A DNA stretch of 52,353 nt from Hymenobacter amundsenii. GTDB taxonomy: Bacteria; Bacteroidota; Bacteroidia; Cytophagales; Hymenobacteraceae. The position numbers were made by a program, and so were the translations under genes. The stretch lies in contig NZ_NIRR01000029.1 in the NCBI RefSeq assembly GCF_002204745.1, positions 1 to 52,353 on the forward strand, given 5' to 3'. The notes below the pieces were generated by a model. The model ran no database searches. It had not been told where the DNA came from and saw only the letters and a list, made by a program, of their open reading frames with translations. This document shows positions 15,628 through 26,198 of the stretch, piece after piece (position 1 is the first letter of the stretch; every line of letters begins with the position of its first letter).

Positions 15628-18456
15628 ATGCAACTTGACACCCCGAACTATCTGTTATCCACTCCCACAGCCAGAATGAAAACCCCTGCGGCTATCAGCC
15701 TAAGCATAAAGCCTTTCCCAGGTTGGTACTGCTTCCTGATCCTTATGCTACTAGGTGGCTGCCATTCCGCGCCGCCGCCCCCGCGCTATACCATCGGCTT
15801 TTCACAGTGCACCACCGCCGACGCCTGGCGGCAGGCCATGCTGGCGGGCATGCACAAAGAACTGAGCTTCTACCCCAACGTACGCTTCCGCCTGAAGGAT
15901 GCCCACGACGACAGCCGCCGCCAGCAGCAGCAGATTCAGGAATTTCTGCGCGAGGGCATCGATTTACTCATCGTGTCGGCCAACGAGGCCGAGCCGATTA
16001 CGCCCATCGTGGAGGAGGTGTTCAATCGCGGCATCCCGGTCGTGATTCTGGACCGGCGCACCACATCCCGGCTCTACACAGCCTACGTGGGCGGCAACAA
16101 CCAGGAAGTAGGCCAGACGGCCGGGCGCTACGTGGGTAACCTGCTACGCGGACGCGGTCAGGTGCTGGAGGTGCTCGGTGCGCCCGGTGCTTCCCCGGCC
16201 CTCGACCGGCACCAGGGCTTTGCCCAGGGCCTGGCCGCCTACCCGGGCGTACGCCTCACGGCCCAGGTGCACGGCGACTGGAAGCGGCCCTCGGTGATGG
16301 ACAACCTGCCGGCCGTGCTGCGTGAACACCCGGAAATCGACCTCATTTTTGCCCACAACGACCGCATGGCCCTCGGCGCCTACCAGGTCTGCAAGCGCCT
16401 GGGCCTCGACCAGCGCATTCGGGTGGTGGGCGTGGACGGGCTGCCCGGCAACCAGGGCGGCATCCAGTTCGTGCAGGACGGAGTGCTGACGGCCACGCTG
16501 CTCTACCCGCCTGGCGGCGAAGAGGCCATCCGGACGGCCATGAAGATTCTGCGCCACCAGTCCTACGACAAGGAAAATACGCTCGGCACGATGGTCATCG
16601 ACTCGACCAACGTGTTGACCATGAAGCTCCAGACCGAGAAGCTCACCAGCCAGCAGCAGGACATCCAGCGCCAGCAGGAGCTGCTGCAGCGGCAGCGGGC
16701 CACCTACGCCAGCCAGCAGACGGTACTTTACTCGCTGGCCGCGGCGCTGCTCGGGGTGGCCGTGCTGGGGCTGCTGGCCTTCCGCGCCTTCCGGGCCAAC
16801 CGCCGCAGCAACCACCGATTGGGCGAGCAGAATCGCGAAATCATCTCGCAGCGCAACCAATTGCAGGAATTTTCCGAGCGCGCCAAAGTCGAAACCGAGG
16901 CCAAGCTGCGCTTCTTCACCAACTTCTCGCACGAGCTGCGCACTCCGCTCACCCTGATTCTGGGGCCGGTGGAGGAAATGCTGACGGCCGGCCCCGACCT
17001 GCCCGCCGCCCACCGCCACGACCTGAGTCTGGTGCGCCGCAACGCCCAGCGCCTGTTGCAGCTGGTGAACCAGCTCATGGATTTCCGCAAGATTGACGTG
17101 GGCAAGATGCCGGTGCGGGCCACCGAGGGCAACCTGGTAGCCTTCGTGCGCGAAATCATGGACGTGTTCGAGAAGCCCGCCCGCCAGCGCGGCATCACGC
17201 TCCGGTTCCTGCCCGCCGAGCCCGTCATCCGGCTCTGGTTCGACGTCAACATCCTCGATAAGGTCTTCTTCAACCTGCTCTCCAACGCGCTCAAGTTCAC
17301 GCCCGAGCACGGCCAGATTACTGTCAGCCTCCAGCTGGAGCCGGGCGGGCAGGCCGTGCGGGTGAGCGTGGAGGACACCGGCCGGGGCATTTCCGACGAG
17401 GACCGGGCCCACATTTTCGAGTGGTTTTACCAGGGCCAGCAGGCCGGGGCCCGGGGCTCGGGCATGGGCCTGGCGCTGGCCCTGGGCCTTACTCGCCTGC
17501 ACTTGGGCCAACTCAGCTTCAGCAGCCGGCCCGGCCAGGGCAGCACCTTTGTCGTGACACTGCCGCTGGAGCTGCCGGCGGCCCTGCGGCAGCTGGAGCC
17601 CACGGCCGCCGCCTACCCGGCCCTGGCCGTGGAGGAGGGTTTCATGCCGCCCGCCCCGACGGATCCAGCGGCTGGGGCCGGCGCGGCCGAAGCGCTGGTG
17701 CTCGTGATTGAGGATAACCCCGACGTGAATGCCTTTATCAACCAGAAGCTGCGGCCCCATTTCCAGGTGAGCACGGCCTTCGACGGGGCCACCGGCCTGC
17801 GCCTGGCCGCCGAGAGTATTCCAGACCTGATTGTGTGCGACGTGATGCTGCCCGAACTCAGCGGGCTGGAAGTGGTGGCCCAGCTCAAGGGCGACTGGCG
17901 CACCTCCCATATTCCGGTGGTGCTGCTCACGGCCCGCGACGCGCCCGAGCAGCAGGTGGAAGGCGTGCAGGCCGGGGCCGACCTCTACCTGACCAAGCCC
18001 TTCAACCCCACCTTCCTGCTCGAAAGCCTGCGCACGCTGCTGGCCAATCGCGACAAACTGCGCGAGCATTTCCGCCGGGAGCTGAGCCTGGACACGGCCA
18101 CCGTGGCCCCCCAGCGCGTGGACCAGAAGTTCCTGGCTGACCTGACGGCTATCGTGGAAGCCAACCTCACCCGCTCCGACCTCACGGTGGAGGATGTGGC
18201 CCGTAGTCTGGGCATTTCGCGGGTGCAGCTTTACCGCAAAGTGAAGGCCATCCTGGGCACCGGCGTCACCGACTTTATCCAGGGCATCCGCCTGACCAAG
18301 GCCCGCCAGCTGCTGCTCAACGAAGACCAGACCATTGCCGAAGTGGCCTACCAGCTGGGCTTCTCCTCACCCTCCTACTTCTCCACCAGCTTCAAGGCCC
18401 GCTACCAGGTGTCGCCCTCCGAGTTCCGGGCCCTGCACACCACGCCCAGCCCCTGA
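15628..18456 (+). CDS. Hybrid two-component regulator with periplasmic sugar-binding domain (fructan PUL)
   Basis: A 942-aa one-protein sensor-regulator. In order: N-terminal hydrophobic segment with a lipobox-like LLGGC (about residues 33-49), periplasmic-binding (LacI/RbsB-type) sugar domain (about 55-330, TIGFSQCTTADAWRQAM, DLIFAHNDRMALGAYQ), short coiled coil, membrane helix (about 367-390), HisKA with His435 in FFTNFSHELRTPL, HATPase, receiver with Asp738 (IVCDVMLPE), and an AraC-type HTH at the end (VARSLGISRVQLYRKVKAIL). This architecture is that of Bacteroides BT1754, which binds fructose and switches on the levan locus. It is followed by a terminator and then susC. An alternative start is the ATG at 15676. 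Confidence 0.95.
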   Translation: MQLDTPNYLLSTPTARMKTPAAISLSIKPFPGWYCFLILMLLGGCHSAPPPPRYTIGFSQCTTADAWRQAMLAGMHKELSFYPNVRFRLKDAHDDSRRQQQQIQEFLREGIDLLIVSANEAEPITPIVEEVFNRGIPVVILDRRTTSRLYTAYVGGNNQEVGQTAGRYVGNLLRGRGQVLEVLGAPGASPALDRHQGFAQGLAAYPGVRLTAQVHGDWKRPSVMDNLPAVLREHPEIDLIFAHNDRMALGAYQVCKRLGLDQRIRVVGVDGLPGNQGGIQFVQDGVLTATLLYPPGGEEAIRTAMKILRHQSYDKENTLGTMVIDSTNVLTMKLQTEKLTSQQQDIQRQQELLQRQRATYASQQTVLYSLAAALLGVAVLGLLAFRAFRANRRSNHRLGEQNREIISQRNQLQEFSERAKVETEAKLRFFTNFSHELRTPLTLILGPVEEMLTAGPDLPAAHRHDLSLVRRNAQRLLQLVNQLMDFRKIDVGKMPVRATEGNLVAFVREIMDVFEKPARQRGITLRFLPAEPVIRLWFDVNILDKVFFNLLSNALKFTPEHGQITVSLQLEPGGQAVRVSVEDTGRGISDEDRAHIFEWFYQGQQAGARGSGMGLALALGLTRLHLGQLSFSSRPGQGSTFVVTLPLELPAALRQLEPTAAAYPALAVEEGFMPPAPTDPAAGAGAAEALVLVIEDNPDVNAFINQKLRPHFQVSTAFDGATGLRLAAESIPDLIVCDVMLPELSGLEVVAQLKGDWRTSHIPVVLLTARDAPEQQVEGVQAGADLYLTKPFNPTFLLESLRTLLANRDKLREHFRRELSLDTATVAPQRVDQKFLADLTAIVEANLTRSDLTVEDVARSLGISRVQLYRKVKAILGTGVTDFIQGIRLTKARQLLLNEDQTIAEVAYQLGFSSPSYFSTSFKARYQVSPSEFRALHTTPSP

Positions 18457-18487
18457 ATCAATTTTTGAAATCAGGTAACATGAGTGA

Positions 18488-18518
18488 AAGCCCCCGGCCA
18501 AACGCTGGGGGTTTTTTA
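18488..18518 (+). terminator. Terminator after the hybrid regulator
   Basis: CCCCC...GGGGG stem (18491-18495 with 18507-18511), extended by A/G-T pairs, followed by TTTTTTATTTTT. It separates the regulator transcript from the susC operon. The 230 nt that follow (18519-18747) should hold the regulated promoter and operator of the operon; no clear -33/-7 pair is seen. Confidence 0.8.
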
Positions 18519-18747
18519 TTTTTAATATGTTGATTTATAAGCTTTTGATGGTTTTGAAAAAGATGAGTCAGAATCGAAAGTCTTTGAGTGAATCCGGTAA
18601 GCCGCCGGCGGGGTTTGTCCGCACCTTTGACTCACTGCCCCGCCTTGTTCCGGCCCCCGGACCGGCGGCGGGCCCACTCCGGCGCCAGTTTCCCAGGCCG
18701 TTCCGGAGCAGTACCGAAGCTGTTTTTTTCCTTCCCAATTCCCCCCC

Positions 18748-21700
18748 ATGAAACACGTACTACCCCTGTTGCGGCCGGCCGTCGGACTGGCCCTGCTCTC
18801 GGCCCTGCCACTGCTGCCGCTCCCGGCCCTGGCCGCCGCTACCGCCGCCACCCTGCCTACCCGGCGCCTTGCCGATGCTCCCGTAACGGGCCGCGTAACC
18901 GATGAGAAAGGGGCCGGTATGCCCGGCGTAACGGTGGTGGTGAAAGGCACCAGTAATGGCACCTCGACCGGCCCCGACGGGGAGTTCACGCTTACGGTGC
19001 CCGACAACGCGACGCTGCTGTTTTCCTTCATCGGCTACAAGTCGCAGGAGGTGGCCGTGGGCGGGCGCAGTACCGTCAGCCTGGCCATGGCCCCCGACGC
19101 GGCGGCCCTCGACGAGGTGGTGGTGACCGGCTACCAGAGCCAGAAAAAAACCGACCTGACCGGCGCCGTATCGGTGGTGAAGGTGGACCAGATTCGGGAC
19201 ATGGCCTCCAACGACGTGACGCGCAACCTGCAGGGCCGCGTGCCGGGCGTGAACATCACCACCGACGGAGCCCCGGGCAGCGCAGCCACCGTGCGCATCC
19301 GCGGCATCGGCACGCTCGGCAACAACGACCCGCTCTACGTTATCGACGGCATCCCGACCAAAGAGGGCATCAACCAGATCAACCAGAACGACATTGAGAG
19401 CATTCAGGTGCTCAAGGATGCCTCGGCGGCCAGCATCTACGGCTCGCGGGCCGGCAACGGGGTGATTATCATCACCACCAAAAAGGCCAAGAAGGGCGCC
19501 ACCCGGGTTGATTTCTCGACCTTCTTCAGCGTGCAGCAGCCTGGCCCCAACATCAAGCTGCTCAATACCCAGCAGTACGGCCAGGTGTACGGCCAGGCAG
19601 CCCTCAACGACGGCAACGTGCCCAGCTTGCCCTACTACAACTTCCAGACGAGCGTCGGCGCCGACGGCCGGCGGGTGCTCACGGGCGTAACGGTGCCCGA
19701 GTTCATCGACGCCGATAAAACCCAGCGCGCCGCCGATACCGACTGGTTCAAGGAAACCCAGCAGAACGCCCTCATCCAGAGCTACAACCTGAACGTGAGC
19801 AGCGGCGGCGAGCGGGGCGGGGCCCTATTTTCGCTCAACTACTACGACAACAGCGGCACGCTCAAGTACACCGGCTTCGACCGCTACACGGCCCGCCTCA
19901 ACACCGACTACAACTTCCTCAACAACAAAATCAAGATCGGGGAAAACCTGACCATCGTGAAGTCGCAGCGGGCCGAATATGACCTGAACCTGGTACGCGA
20001 CCGGACCACCCAGCTGCCCTCCATCGTGCCGGTGCGGACCGTGGACGGCGTGGGTTGGGGCGGGCCGGTGGCCGGCATGAGCGACCGGGACAACCCCCTG
20101 CGCCTACTCAAGGACAACGAGCAGAACCGCTCCAACACCGGCCGGGCCTTCGGCAACGTGTTTGCCGACGCCGAGATTCTGCCCGGCCTGCACCTGCGCT
20201 CCAGCTTCGGTATTGATTACAGCCTCTTCAAGTTCCGCCAGATTTACAAGACCTACAAGGCGGGCTTCCTCTCCGAGCAGAACAACCGGGTGACCGAGAA
20301 CCAGCGTTTCTGGGGCAACTGGGTGTGGCAGAACACGGCCAACTACGACGTAACCCTGGCCGAGCGCCACCAGCTGGGCGTGGTGGCCGGCACCGAGCGC
20401 ATCAGCTACTACGACGAGAGCACCTACGCCTCGCGCACCAACTTCGCCAGCGAAGACCCCAACTACACCTACCTCGACGCGGGCGCAGCCAACAAGGACA
20501 ACGGCGGCTCGGGCACGGCCTACCGCCTGGCTTCCTACTTCGCCAAAGTCAACTACTCCTTCGCCGATAAGTACCTGCTCTCGGCCACACTGCGCCGCGA
20601 CGGCTCGTCGCGCTTCGGCCAGGACAACCGCTTCGGCATCTTCCCGGCCTTGTCGGCGGGCTGGCGTCTGAGCGAGGAAGCCTTCGTGAAGAACTACGCC
20701 GGCTTCTTCTCCGACCTGAAGCTACGCGCCGGCTGGGGCCAGACCGGCAACCAGGACATTGCCAACTTCGCCTCCCGGGGCCTCTATCAGAGCCTGCTGG
20801 GCACCCTCGACCCCAACTTCGAGTACGACCGCGGCACCGCCTACGACATCTACGGCAACGACACCGGCCTGCCCTCCGGCTACCGGCGCGTGCAGCGGCC
20901 CAACTCCGGCCTGAAGTGGGAAACTACTACCCAGACCAACCTGGGCCTCGATTTCGGGCTCTGGCAGAATAAGCTCTCGGGCTCGGTGGACTACTTCGTG
21001 AAGAAGAGCGAGGACATTCTCGTGAACCTGCCCTACCTGGCGGCCGTGGGCGAGGGCGGCGACCAGTTCGTGAACGGAGCCAGCATCGAGAACCGGGGCT
21101 GGGAATTCCTGCTCAACTACCAGAACGAGCTGGCGGGCGGCCTCACCTACAACATCACGGGCAACCTGGCCACCTACCGCAACGAGCTGACCTACCTGCC
21201 CGACGAGGTGATTAACGCCTACGGCGGCAACGGCCAGGACGTCACGCGCCTGGGCCACTCCATCAACGCCGTGTACGGCTATGTGGCCGACGGCCTGTTC
21301 CAGAACGAGGGCGAGGTGACCGGCCACGCCACCCAGATAGGCGCCGCCCCCGGCCGCATTCGCTACAAGGACCTCAACGGCGACGGCAAAGTGGACAACT
21401 TCGACCAGACCTGGATTACCGAGGGCGTGCCCAATTTCAACTACGGCCTCAACCTGGGCGCGGGCTACAAGGGCTTCGATGTGCAGCTGTTCTTCCAGGG
21501 CGTGCAGGGCCTCGACGCCTACAACAACGCCAAATTCCGCACCGATTTCGCGTCGCTGGCCTCGGGCGAGAACTGGGGCGCGCGGCTGCTCGATGCCTGG
21601 ACGCCGACCAACACCGGCTCCACCATTCCAGCCGCCACGCTCATCAACACCAACAACGAAGGGCGGGCCTCGACCTACTTCATCGAAAACGCTTCCTACC

Positions 21701-21906
21701 TGAAGCTGCGCAACCTGCAGGTCGGCTACTCGTTGCCGGCGGCCTTTAGCAGCCGCATCAAGCTGCAAAACGTGCGCCTCTACGTGCAGGCCCAGAACCT
21801 GTTCACCGTCAAGAGCAAGGACTACACCGGTCCCGACCCTGAGGTAACCAACTACCAGTACCCGATTCCGCGCATTTTCACCACCGGTCTGAACCTGTCG
21901 TTCTAG
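18748..21906 (+). CDS. SusC-type TonB-dependent outer-membrane transporter
   Basis: 1052 aa. Signal peptide (about 1-29), CarboxypepD_reg-like domain (VTGRVTDEKGAGMPGVTVVV), the TonB box region (LDEVVVTGY), plug domain (NLQGRVPGVNI, YVIDGIPT, DIESIQVLKDASAASIYGSR, GVIIITTKK), then the 22-strand beta-barrel ending in FTTGLNLSF with the terminal aromatic residue. With the SusD partner 69 nt downstream it forms the surface glycan importer. The neighbouring GH32 and fructokinase point to fructo-oligosaccharides from levan or inulin. It is the first gene of the sugar operon. Confidence 0.96.
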   Translation: MKHVLPLLRPAVGLALLSALPLLPLPALAAATAATLPTRRLADAPVTGRVTDEKGAGMPGVTVVVKGTSNGTSTGPDGEFTLTVPDNATLLFSFIGYKSQEVAVGGRSTVSLAMAPDAAALDEVVVTGYQSQKKTDLTGAVSVVKVDQIRDMASNDVTRNLQGRVPGVNITTDGAPGSAATVRIRGIGTLGNNDPLYVIDGIPTKEGINQINQNDIESIQVLKDASAASIYGSRAGNGVIIITTKKAKKGATRVDFSTFFSVQQPGPNIKLLNTQQYGQVYGQAALNDGNVPSLPYYNFQTSVGADGRRVLTGVTVPEFIDADKTQRAADTDWFKETQQNALIQSYNLNVSSGGERGGALFSLNYYDNSGTLKYTGFDRYTARLNTDYNFLNNKIKIGENLTIVKSQRAEYDLNLVRDRTTQLPSIVPVRTVDGVGWGGPVAGMSDRDNPLRLLKDNEQNRSNTGRAFGNVFADAEILPGLHLRSSFGIDYSLFKFRQIYKTYKAGFLSEQNNRVTENQRFWGNWVWQNTANYDVTLAERHQLGVVAGTERISYYDESTYASRTNFASEDPNYTYLDAGAANKDNGGSGTAYRLASYFAKVNYSFADKYLLSATLRRDGSSRFGQDNRFGIFPALSAGWRLSEEAFVKNYAGFFSDLKLRAGWGQTGNQDIANFASRGLYQSLLGTLDPNFEYDRGTAYDIYGNDTGLPSGYRRVQRPNSGLKWETTTQTNLGLDFGLWQNKLSGSVDYFVKKSEDILVNLPYLAAVGEGGDQFVNGASIENRGWEFLLNYQNELAGGLTYNITGNLATYRNELTYLPDEVINAYGGNGQDVTRLGHSINAVYGYVADGLFQNEGEVTGHATQIGAAPGRIRYKDLNGDGKVDNFDQTWITEGVPNFNYGLNLGAGYKGFDVQLFFQGVQGLDAYNNAKFRTDFASLASGENWGARLLDAWTPTNTGSTIPAATLINTNNEGRASTYFIENASYLKLRNLQVGYSLPAAFSSRIKLQNVRLYVQAQNLFTVKSKDYTGPDPEVTNYQYPIPRIFTTGLNLSF

Positions 21907-21975
21907 GGCCCCGGCGCCCCGAACTCCCTGGCTTCCTCCCTTCCCGACCGACCACGCTCCAAGCTTCCAATTCCC

Positions 21976-23691
21976 ATGAAATACCTTAAGTCTACTCTGC
22001 TGGCCCTCTCGCTGCTGACGCTGGCCACCAGCTGCAACGACGATAAATTCCTGGACGTGCAGCCCACCGGCGCCCTCAGCGACGACCAGCTCAATTCGCC
22101 CGCCAACATCGAAAAGCAGGTTATTGCCGCCTATTCGCAGCTCGGCAACGACGTGTACCGCGCCCCTTACACCAGCATGTGGCCCTACGGCAACGTGCGC
22201 GGCGGCGACGCTTACAAGGGTGGCAACGGCACGGCCGACGTGGATGCCTTCTACTTCTACGAAACCTTCAGCTTCAACCGCGTCGATGTGGGCAACACCG
22301 ACGAGCTGTGGTTCCTGATTTACGTGGGCATTTCGCGCTGCAACGATGCGCTGCGCCGCCTTGATGCGGTGAGCGAGGCGGCCATGCCCACCAAAGTGGC
22401 GCGCCAGGGGGAAATGCGCTTTCTGCGCGGCCACTTTTACTTCCTGCTCAAGGAGCTCTTCAAGCAGGTGCCCTACATTGACGAAACGGTGCCCACCGAC
22501 CAGTACGGCACCATCTCGAACGTGGCCCTGACCAATGACGCGCTCTGGGGCAAAATTGCCGACGACTTCCGGTTTGCGGCCACCAACCTGCCCGCCACCC
22601 AGTCCGAAGTCGGGCGGGCCAGCAAGGCGGCGGCCCAGGCCTACCTGGCCAAAACCCTGCTCTACCAGGCCTACACTCAGACCGAAAGCCACGCTGTTAC
22701 GGGCCTCGACGCGGCCAAACTGCAGGAAGTCGTGAGCCTCTGCGACCAGGTGATTCCCAAGTACTCCCTGCATCCCGACTACGCCACCAACTTCCTCACG
22801 GCCGGCGACAACGGGGTGGAGTCGGTGTTTGCCATCCAGTTTTCGCGCAACGACGGGACGCCCAAGGGCCGCACCCAGCGCGGCAACGTGCTCAACTACC
22901 CCATGAACCCGGACTACGGCTGCTGCGGCTTCCACCAGCCCAGCCAGAACCTGGTGAATGCCTACAAAACCGACGCCCAGGGCCTGCCGCTGTTCACCAC
23001 CTTCAATAACTCCGACCTAAGCACGCCCGCCGACTTCCAGGCCAACACCGTCGACCCGCGCCTCGACCACACCGTGGCCATTCCGTCGCACCCCTACAAG
23101 TACCTGCCCACCTTCGTGTTCGAGAACTCCTGGCTGCGCGACCCCAACACCTACGGCGTGTTCATGTCGATGAAGGAGACGGTACTGCCCACCGACCCCA
23201 GCTTCCAGAAAACGCCGCCCTTCATGAGCACGTCGAAGAACTGGGCCGTTATCCGGCTGGCCGACGTGCTGCTCTGGAAGGCCGAAGCCCTGATTGAGCT
23301 CAACCGGCCGGCCGAAGCGCTGCCTCTCATCAACCAGATCCGGCAGCGGGCCCAGAACAGCACTGCCCGCCTGAAAAACGCGGCCGGCGGCAGCACCTCC
23401 AACTACAAAATCGGCCTCTACTCTTCGGCCGGCTGGAACCAGCAGTACGCCCGCCAGGCCCTGCGCTTCGAGCGCCGCCTGGAGTTTGCCATGGAAGGCT
23501 ACCGGTTCTTCGACCTGGTGCGCTGGGGCATTGCCGCCGACTACCTCAACACCTACTTCAGCGTGGAGAAAACCAAGCGCCAGTACCTGCAAACGGCCCG
23601 CTTTACGGCCGGCCGCGACGAGTACCTGCCCATCCCGCTCAACCAGATCAACTTCAGCAAGGGCCTTTATAAGCAGAACCCGGGCTGGTAG
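21976..23691 (+). CDS. SusD/RagB-type surface glycan-binding lipoprotein
   Basis: 571 aa. Lipoprotein signal MKYLKSTLLALSLLTLATSC with the modified Cys20, then the SusD fold of TPR helices (QLNSPANIEKQVIAAYSQLG, RQGEMRFLRGHFYFLLKELF, VGRASKAAAQAYLAKTLLYQ) and the C-terminal SusD motif (YARQALRFERRLEFAMEGYR followed by FFDLVRWG). It would sit as a lid on the SusC barrel and deliver fructan oligosaccharides. No separate surface glycan-binding protein gene is present, so this may be the sole binding protein of the locus. Confidence 0.96.
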   Translation: MKYLKSTLLALSLLTLATSCNDDKFLDVQPTGALSDDQLNSPANIEKQVIAAYSQLGNDVYRAPYTSMWPYGNVRGGDAYKGGNGTADVDAFYFYETFSFNRVDVGNTDELWFLIYVGISRCNDALRRLDAVSEAAMPTKVARQGEMRFLRGHFYFLLKELFKQVPYIDETVPTDQYGTISNVALTNDALWGKIADDFRFAATNLPATQSEVGRASKAAAQAYLAKTLLYQAYTQTESHAVTGLDAAKLQEVVSLCDQVIPKYSLHPDYATNFLTAGDNGVESVFAIQFSRNDGTPKGRTQRGNVLNYPMNPDYGCCGFHQPSQNLVNAYKTDAQGLPLFTTFNNSDLSTPADFQANTVDPRLDHTVAIPSHPYKYLPTFVFENSWLRDPNTYGVFMSMKETVLPTDPSFQKTPPFMSTSKNWAVIRLADVLLWKAEALIELNRPAEALPLINQIRQRAQNSTARLKNAAGGSTSNYKIGLYSSAGWNQQYARQALRFERRLEFAMEGYRFFDLVRWGIAADYLNTYFSVEKTKRQYLQTARFTAGRDEYLPIPLNQINFSKGLYKQNPGW

Positions 23692-23769
23692 TCCGGCGGC
23701 GCTTTCCTTTCGCAGTATTTGCTCATCCACTAGAAGCTAAGGGCCGCCGGCCTATAGCTAACCGCACAT

Positions 23770-25103
23770 ATGAAAAACAACAAAGTATTCTTCTGGTCGC
23801 TGGTGGTGGCGCTGGGCGGCTTCCTGTTCGGCTTCGATACGGCCGTTATTTCGGGGGCCGAGAAGGCCATTCAGCAGCTCTGGGGCCTGAGCGCTGTGGA
23901 GCACGGCTTCACCATTGCCATTGCCCTGATCGGCACCGTGTTCGGAGCCATTTTCGGGGGCGTGCCTTCCGATAAGCTGGGCCGCCGCCAGACTCTCATC
24001 TGGATTGCGGTGCTCTACTTCGTGTCGGCGCTGGGCGCGGCGCTCACCTCCAACTGGGTACTGTTTATGCTTTTCCGCTTTTTGGGCGGGCTGGGCGTGG
24101 GCGCCTCGTCGGTGACGGCGCCGCTCTACATCTCGGAAGTATCGCCGCGCGAGTCGCGGGGGCGCATGGTGAGCATGTTCCAGTTCAACATCGTGTTCGG
24201 GATTCTGGTCGCCTACCTCTCCAACTACCTGCTCACGGGCACCGGCGAGCAGGACTGGCGCTGGATGCTGGGCGTGCAGGTGGTGCCGGCCCTGGCGTTC
24301 TTCCTGCTGCTGTTCCGGGTGCCGGAAAGCCCGCGCTGGCTCATCGGGCAGGGGCGCGTCGAGCAGGGGCGGCAGGTGCTGCGCCTCATCAACCCCGCCA
24401 CTGCCGACCAGGACGTGACCTCCATCCTGACCACCAACGCCACGACGCTGCCGGCGGGGGCAGCTCCCTGTTTGCGCGCCAGTACCGCACGCCCGTGATG
24501 CTGGCCGTGCTCTTCGCCTTCTTCAACCAGGTATCGGGCATCAACGCCATCATCTACTTCGCCCCGCGCATCTTCGAAATGACGGGCCTGGGCAAGAGCT
24601 CGGCTTTGCTGTCCTCGGCCGGGCTGGGGTTGGTCAACTTCACTTTCACGCTGCTGGCCCGCGAGTTCATCGATAAGATGGGCCGCCGCCAGCTTATGCT
24701 CATCGGTTCCTGGGGCCTGATTGCCACGCTGGGCCTGGTGGCCTGGGCCTTCTACACCGAAAACTTCCAGGCCTTCGGGGGCATGCTGGTGCCGGGGCTG
24801 CTGTTCATCTACATTGCCTTTTTCGCCTTCTCGCAGGGCGCGGTTATCTGGGTGTTCATCTCCGAAATCTTCCCCAACGCGGTGCGGGCCAAGGGGCAGG
24901 CGCTGGGTTCGAGCACGCACTGGGTAATGGCCGCCATCATTGCTTTCACCTTCCCGTATTTTGCCGAGCAGCTGGGTGGCGGCCACACCTTCGCCTTCTT
25001 CTGCTCGATGATGGTGTTACAGTTGGTATTCGTGTGGCGCCTGATGCCCGAAACCAAAGGCAGCTCCCTGGAGCAGCTCGAACAAACGCTGGTTATTCAC
25101 TAG
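23770..25103 (+). pseudogene. MFS sugar porter (probable fructose importer), single-base frameshift
   Basis: Major facilitator of the sugar-porter family. The first half has GGFLFGFDTAVISGAEKAI, DKLGRRQTLIW, PLYISEVSPRESRGRMV and PESPRWLIGQGR. The second half has FFNQVSGINAIIYFAPRIFE, DKMGRRQLMLIG and a final PETKGSSLEQLE. The two halves lie in different frames and meet at 24450-24460. Adding one G to the GGGGG there restores the reading ...AGGSSLFARQYRTPVM. So the gene is either inactivated, switched by a G-run, or the read is short by a base. It corresponds in role to the inner-membrane fructose importer of Bacteroides levan loci. Confidence 0.9.
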
Positions 25104-25229
25104 AAAAGGGAAACGGCACGGGGCATGCCGAGCGCAGCCCGAGCATCGCTACCGCTGCGATGCCAGCGTGCTGTTTCACCGGTTCAGCTCCTTCGCTATC
25201 TTATTCCCGCCCCCAAGCCGTTGAATTCC

Positions 25230-26135
25230 ATGCCTTCCAATTCTGAAAATCCGAAAATTGTTTGCTTTGGCGAAGTGCTCTGGGACGTGTTGCCCAACGG
25301 CCGGCAGCCCGGCGGCGCGCCCTTCAACGTGGCCGTGCACCTGCACCAGCTCGGCGTATCGGTGGACCTGATTAGCCGCGTCGGCGACGACGAACTGGGC
25401 ACCGAACTGCTGGACTTTATCGACTCTAAGGCGCTGCGCACCGATTTCGTGCAGCGCGGTAAAACCCACCTTACGGGCGTGGTCAAGGCCAACGTGGACG
25501 ACGCCAACGAGGTGAGCTACAAAATCGTGCAGCCTGTGGCCTGGGACTACATCCAATACGATGCCGCGTTGGGCCGGCTGGTGGAAGCAGCCGACATGTT
25601 CGTATTCGGCAGCCTGGCTGCCCGCCAGGCCGGCACCCGCGAAACCCTCTACCGCCTGCTGGAACACGCCCGTTTGAAGGTGTTCGATGTGAACATGCGC
25701 CCTCCGCACTACACCCGCCAGGGCGTAACATATCTACTCGACAAAGCCGACCTCGTGAAAATGAACCACCACGAGCTGGCTGAAATCATGGCTTGGTTCG
25801 GGGCCGAAACCGACCGACCCGCGGCTATGCAGTGGCTGGCCGACCGCTTCGGCCTGCAGGGCGTATGCGTTACCTGCGGGGCCGATGGCGCCCTGCTCTG
25901 GACCAACGGCCAGCTCTACCGCGCCCCCGGCGTACCCGTAACGGTGCGCGACACCATTGGCAGCGGCGACTCGTTTCTGGCGGCCCTGCTCCGGGGCTGG
26001 CTGGCCGGCCAGGAGCCCGGCGAGTGCCTGCGCTTCGCCTGCGCCACCGGGGCGTTGGTCGCTACGCACCAGGGCGCCACACCCGCCATCGGCGAAGCCG
26101 ACGTGCACCAGCTGCTGGCCGCCCAACCCGCGTAA
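25230..26135 (+). CDS. Fructokinase, PfkB family
   Basis: 301 aa; phosphorylates cytosolic fructose to fructose 6-phosphate. PfkB marks: IVCFGEVLWDVLPNGRQPGG, APFNVAVHLHQLG (first signature) and the ATP/catalytic DTIGSGDSFLAALLRG, where the Asp of GSGD is the base. The substrate choice follows from family resemblance and from the GH32 and sugar porter beside it. The ATG at 25230 (MPSNSENPKIVCFG) is preferred over the long frame from 25125, whose first 35 residues look untranslated. Confidence 0.93.
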   Translation: MPSNSENPKIVCFGEVLWDVLPNGRQPGGAPFNVAVHLHQLGVSVDLISRVGDDELGTELLDFIDSKALRTDFVQRGKTHLTGVVKANVDDANEVSYKIVQPVAWDYIQYDAALGRLVEAADMFVFGSLAARQAGTRETLYRLLEHARLKVFDVNMRPPHYTRQGVTYLLDKADLVKMNHHELAEIMAWFGAETDRPAAMQWLADRFGLQGVCVTCGADGALLWTNGQLYRAPGVPVTVRDTIGSGDSFLAALLRGWLAGQEPGECLRFACATGALVATHQGATPAIGEADVHQLLAAQPA

Positions 26136-26198
26136 GGCTGGGGCCCACGTCAAACAGCTCGTTCTCCCTTTGCTTACTTAGTCTCCTTCCCACCTGTG

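Noticed and set aside
16144..18069. 641-aa open frame on the minus strand
   Set aside because: Antisense to the hybrid regulator with the same low-information composition; no start context.
20722..22935. 737-aa open frame on the minus strand
   Set aside because: Antisense to susC and susD, spanning both genes and their gap; composition typical of a shadow.
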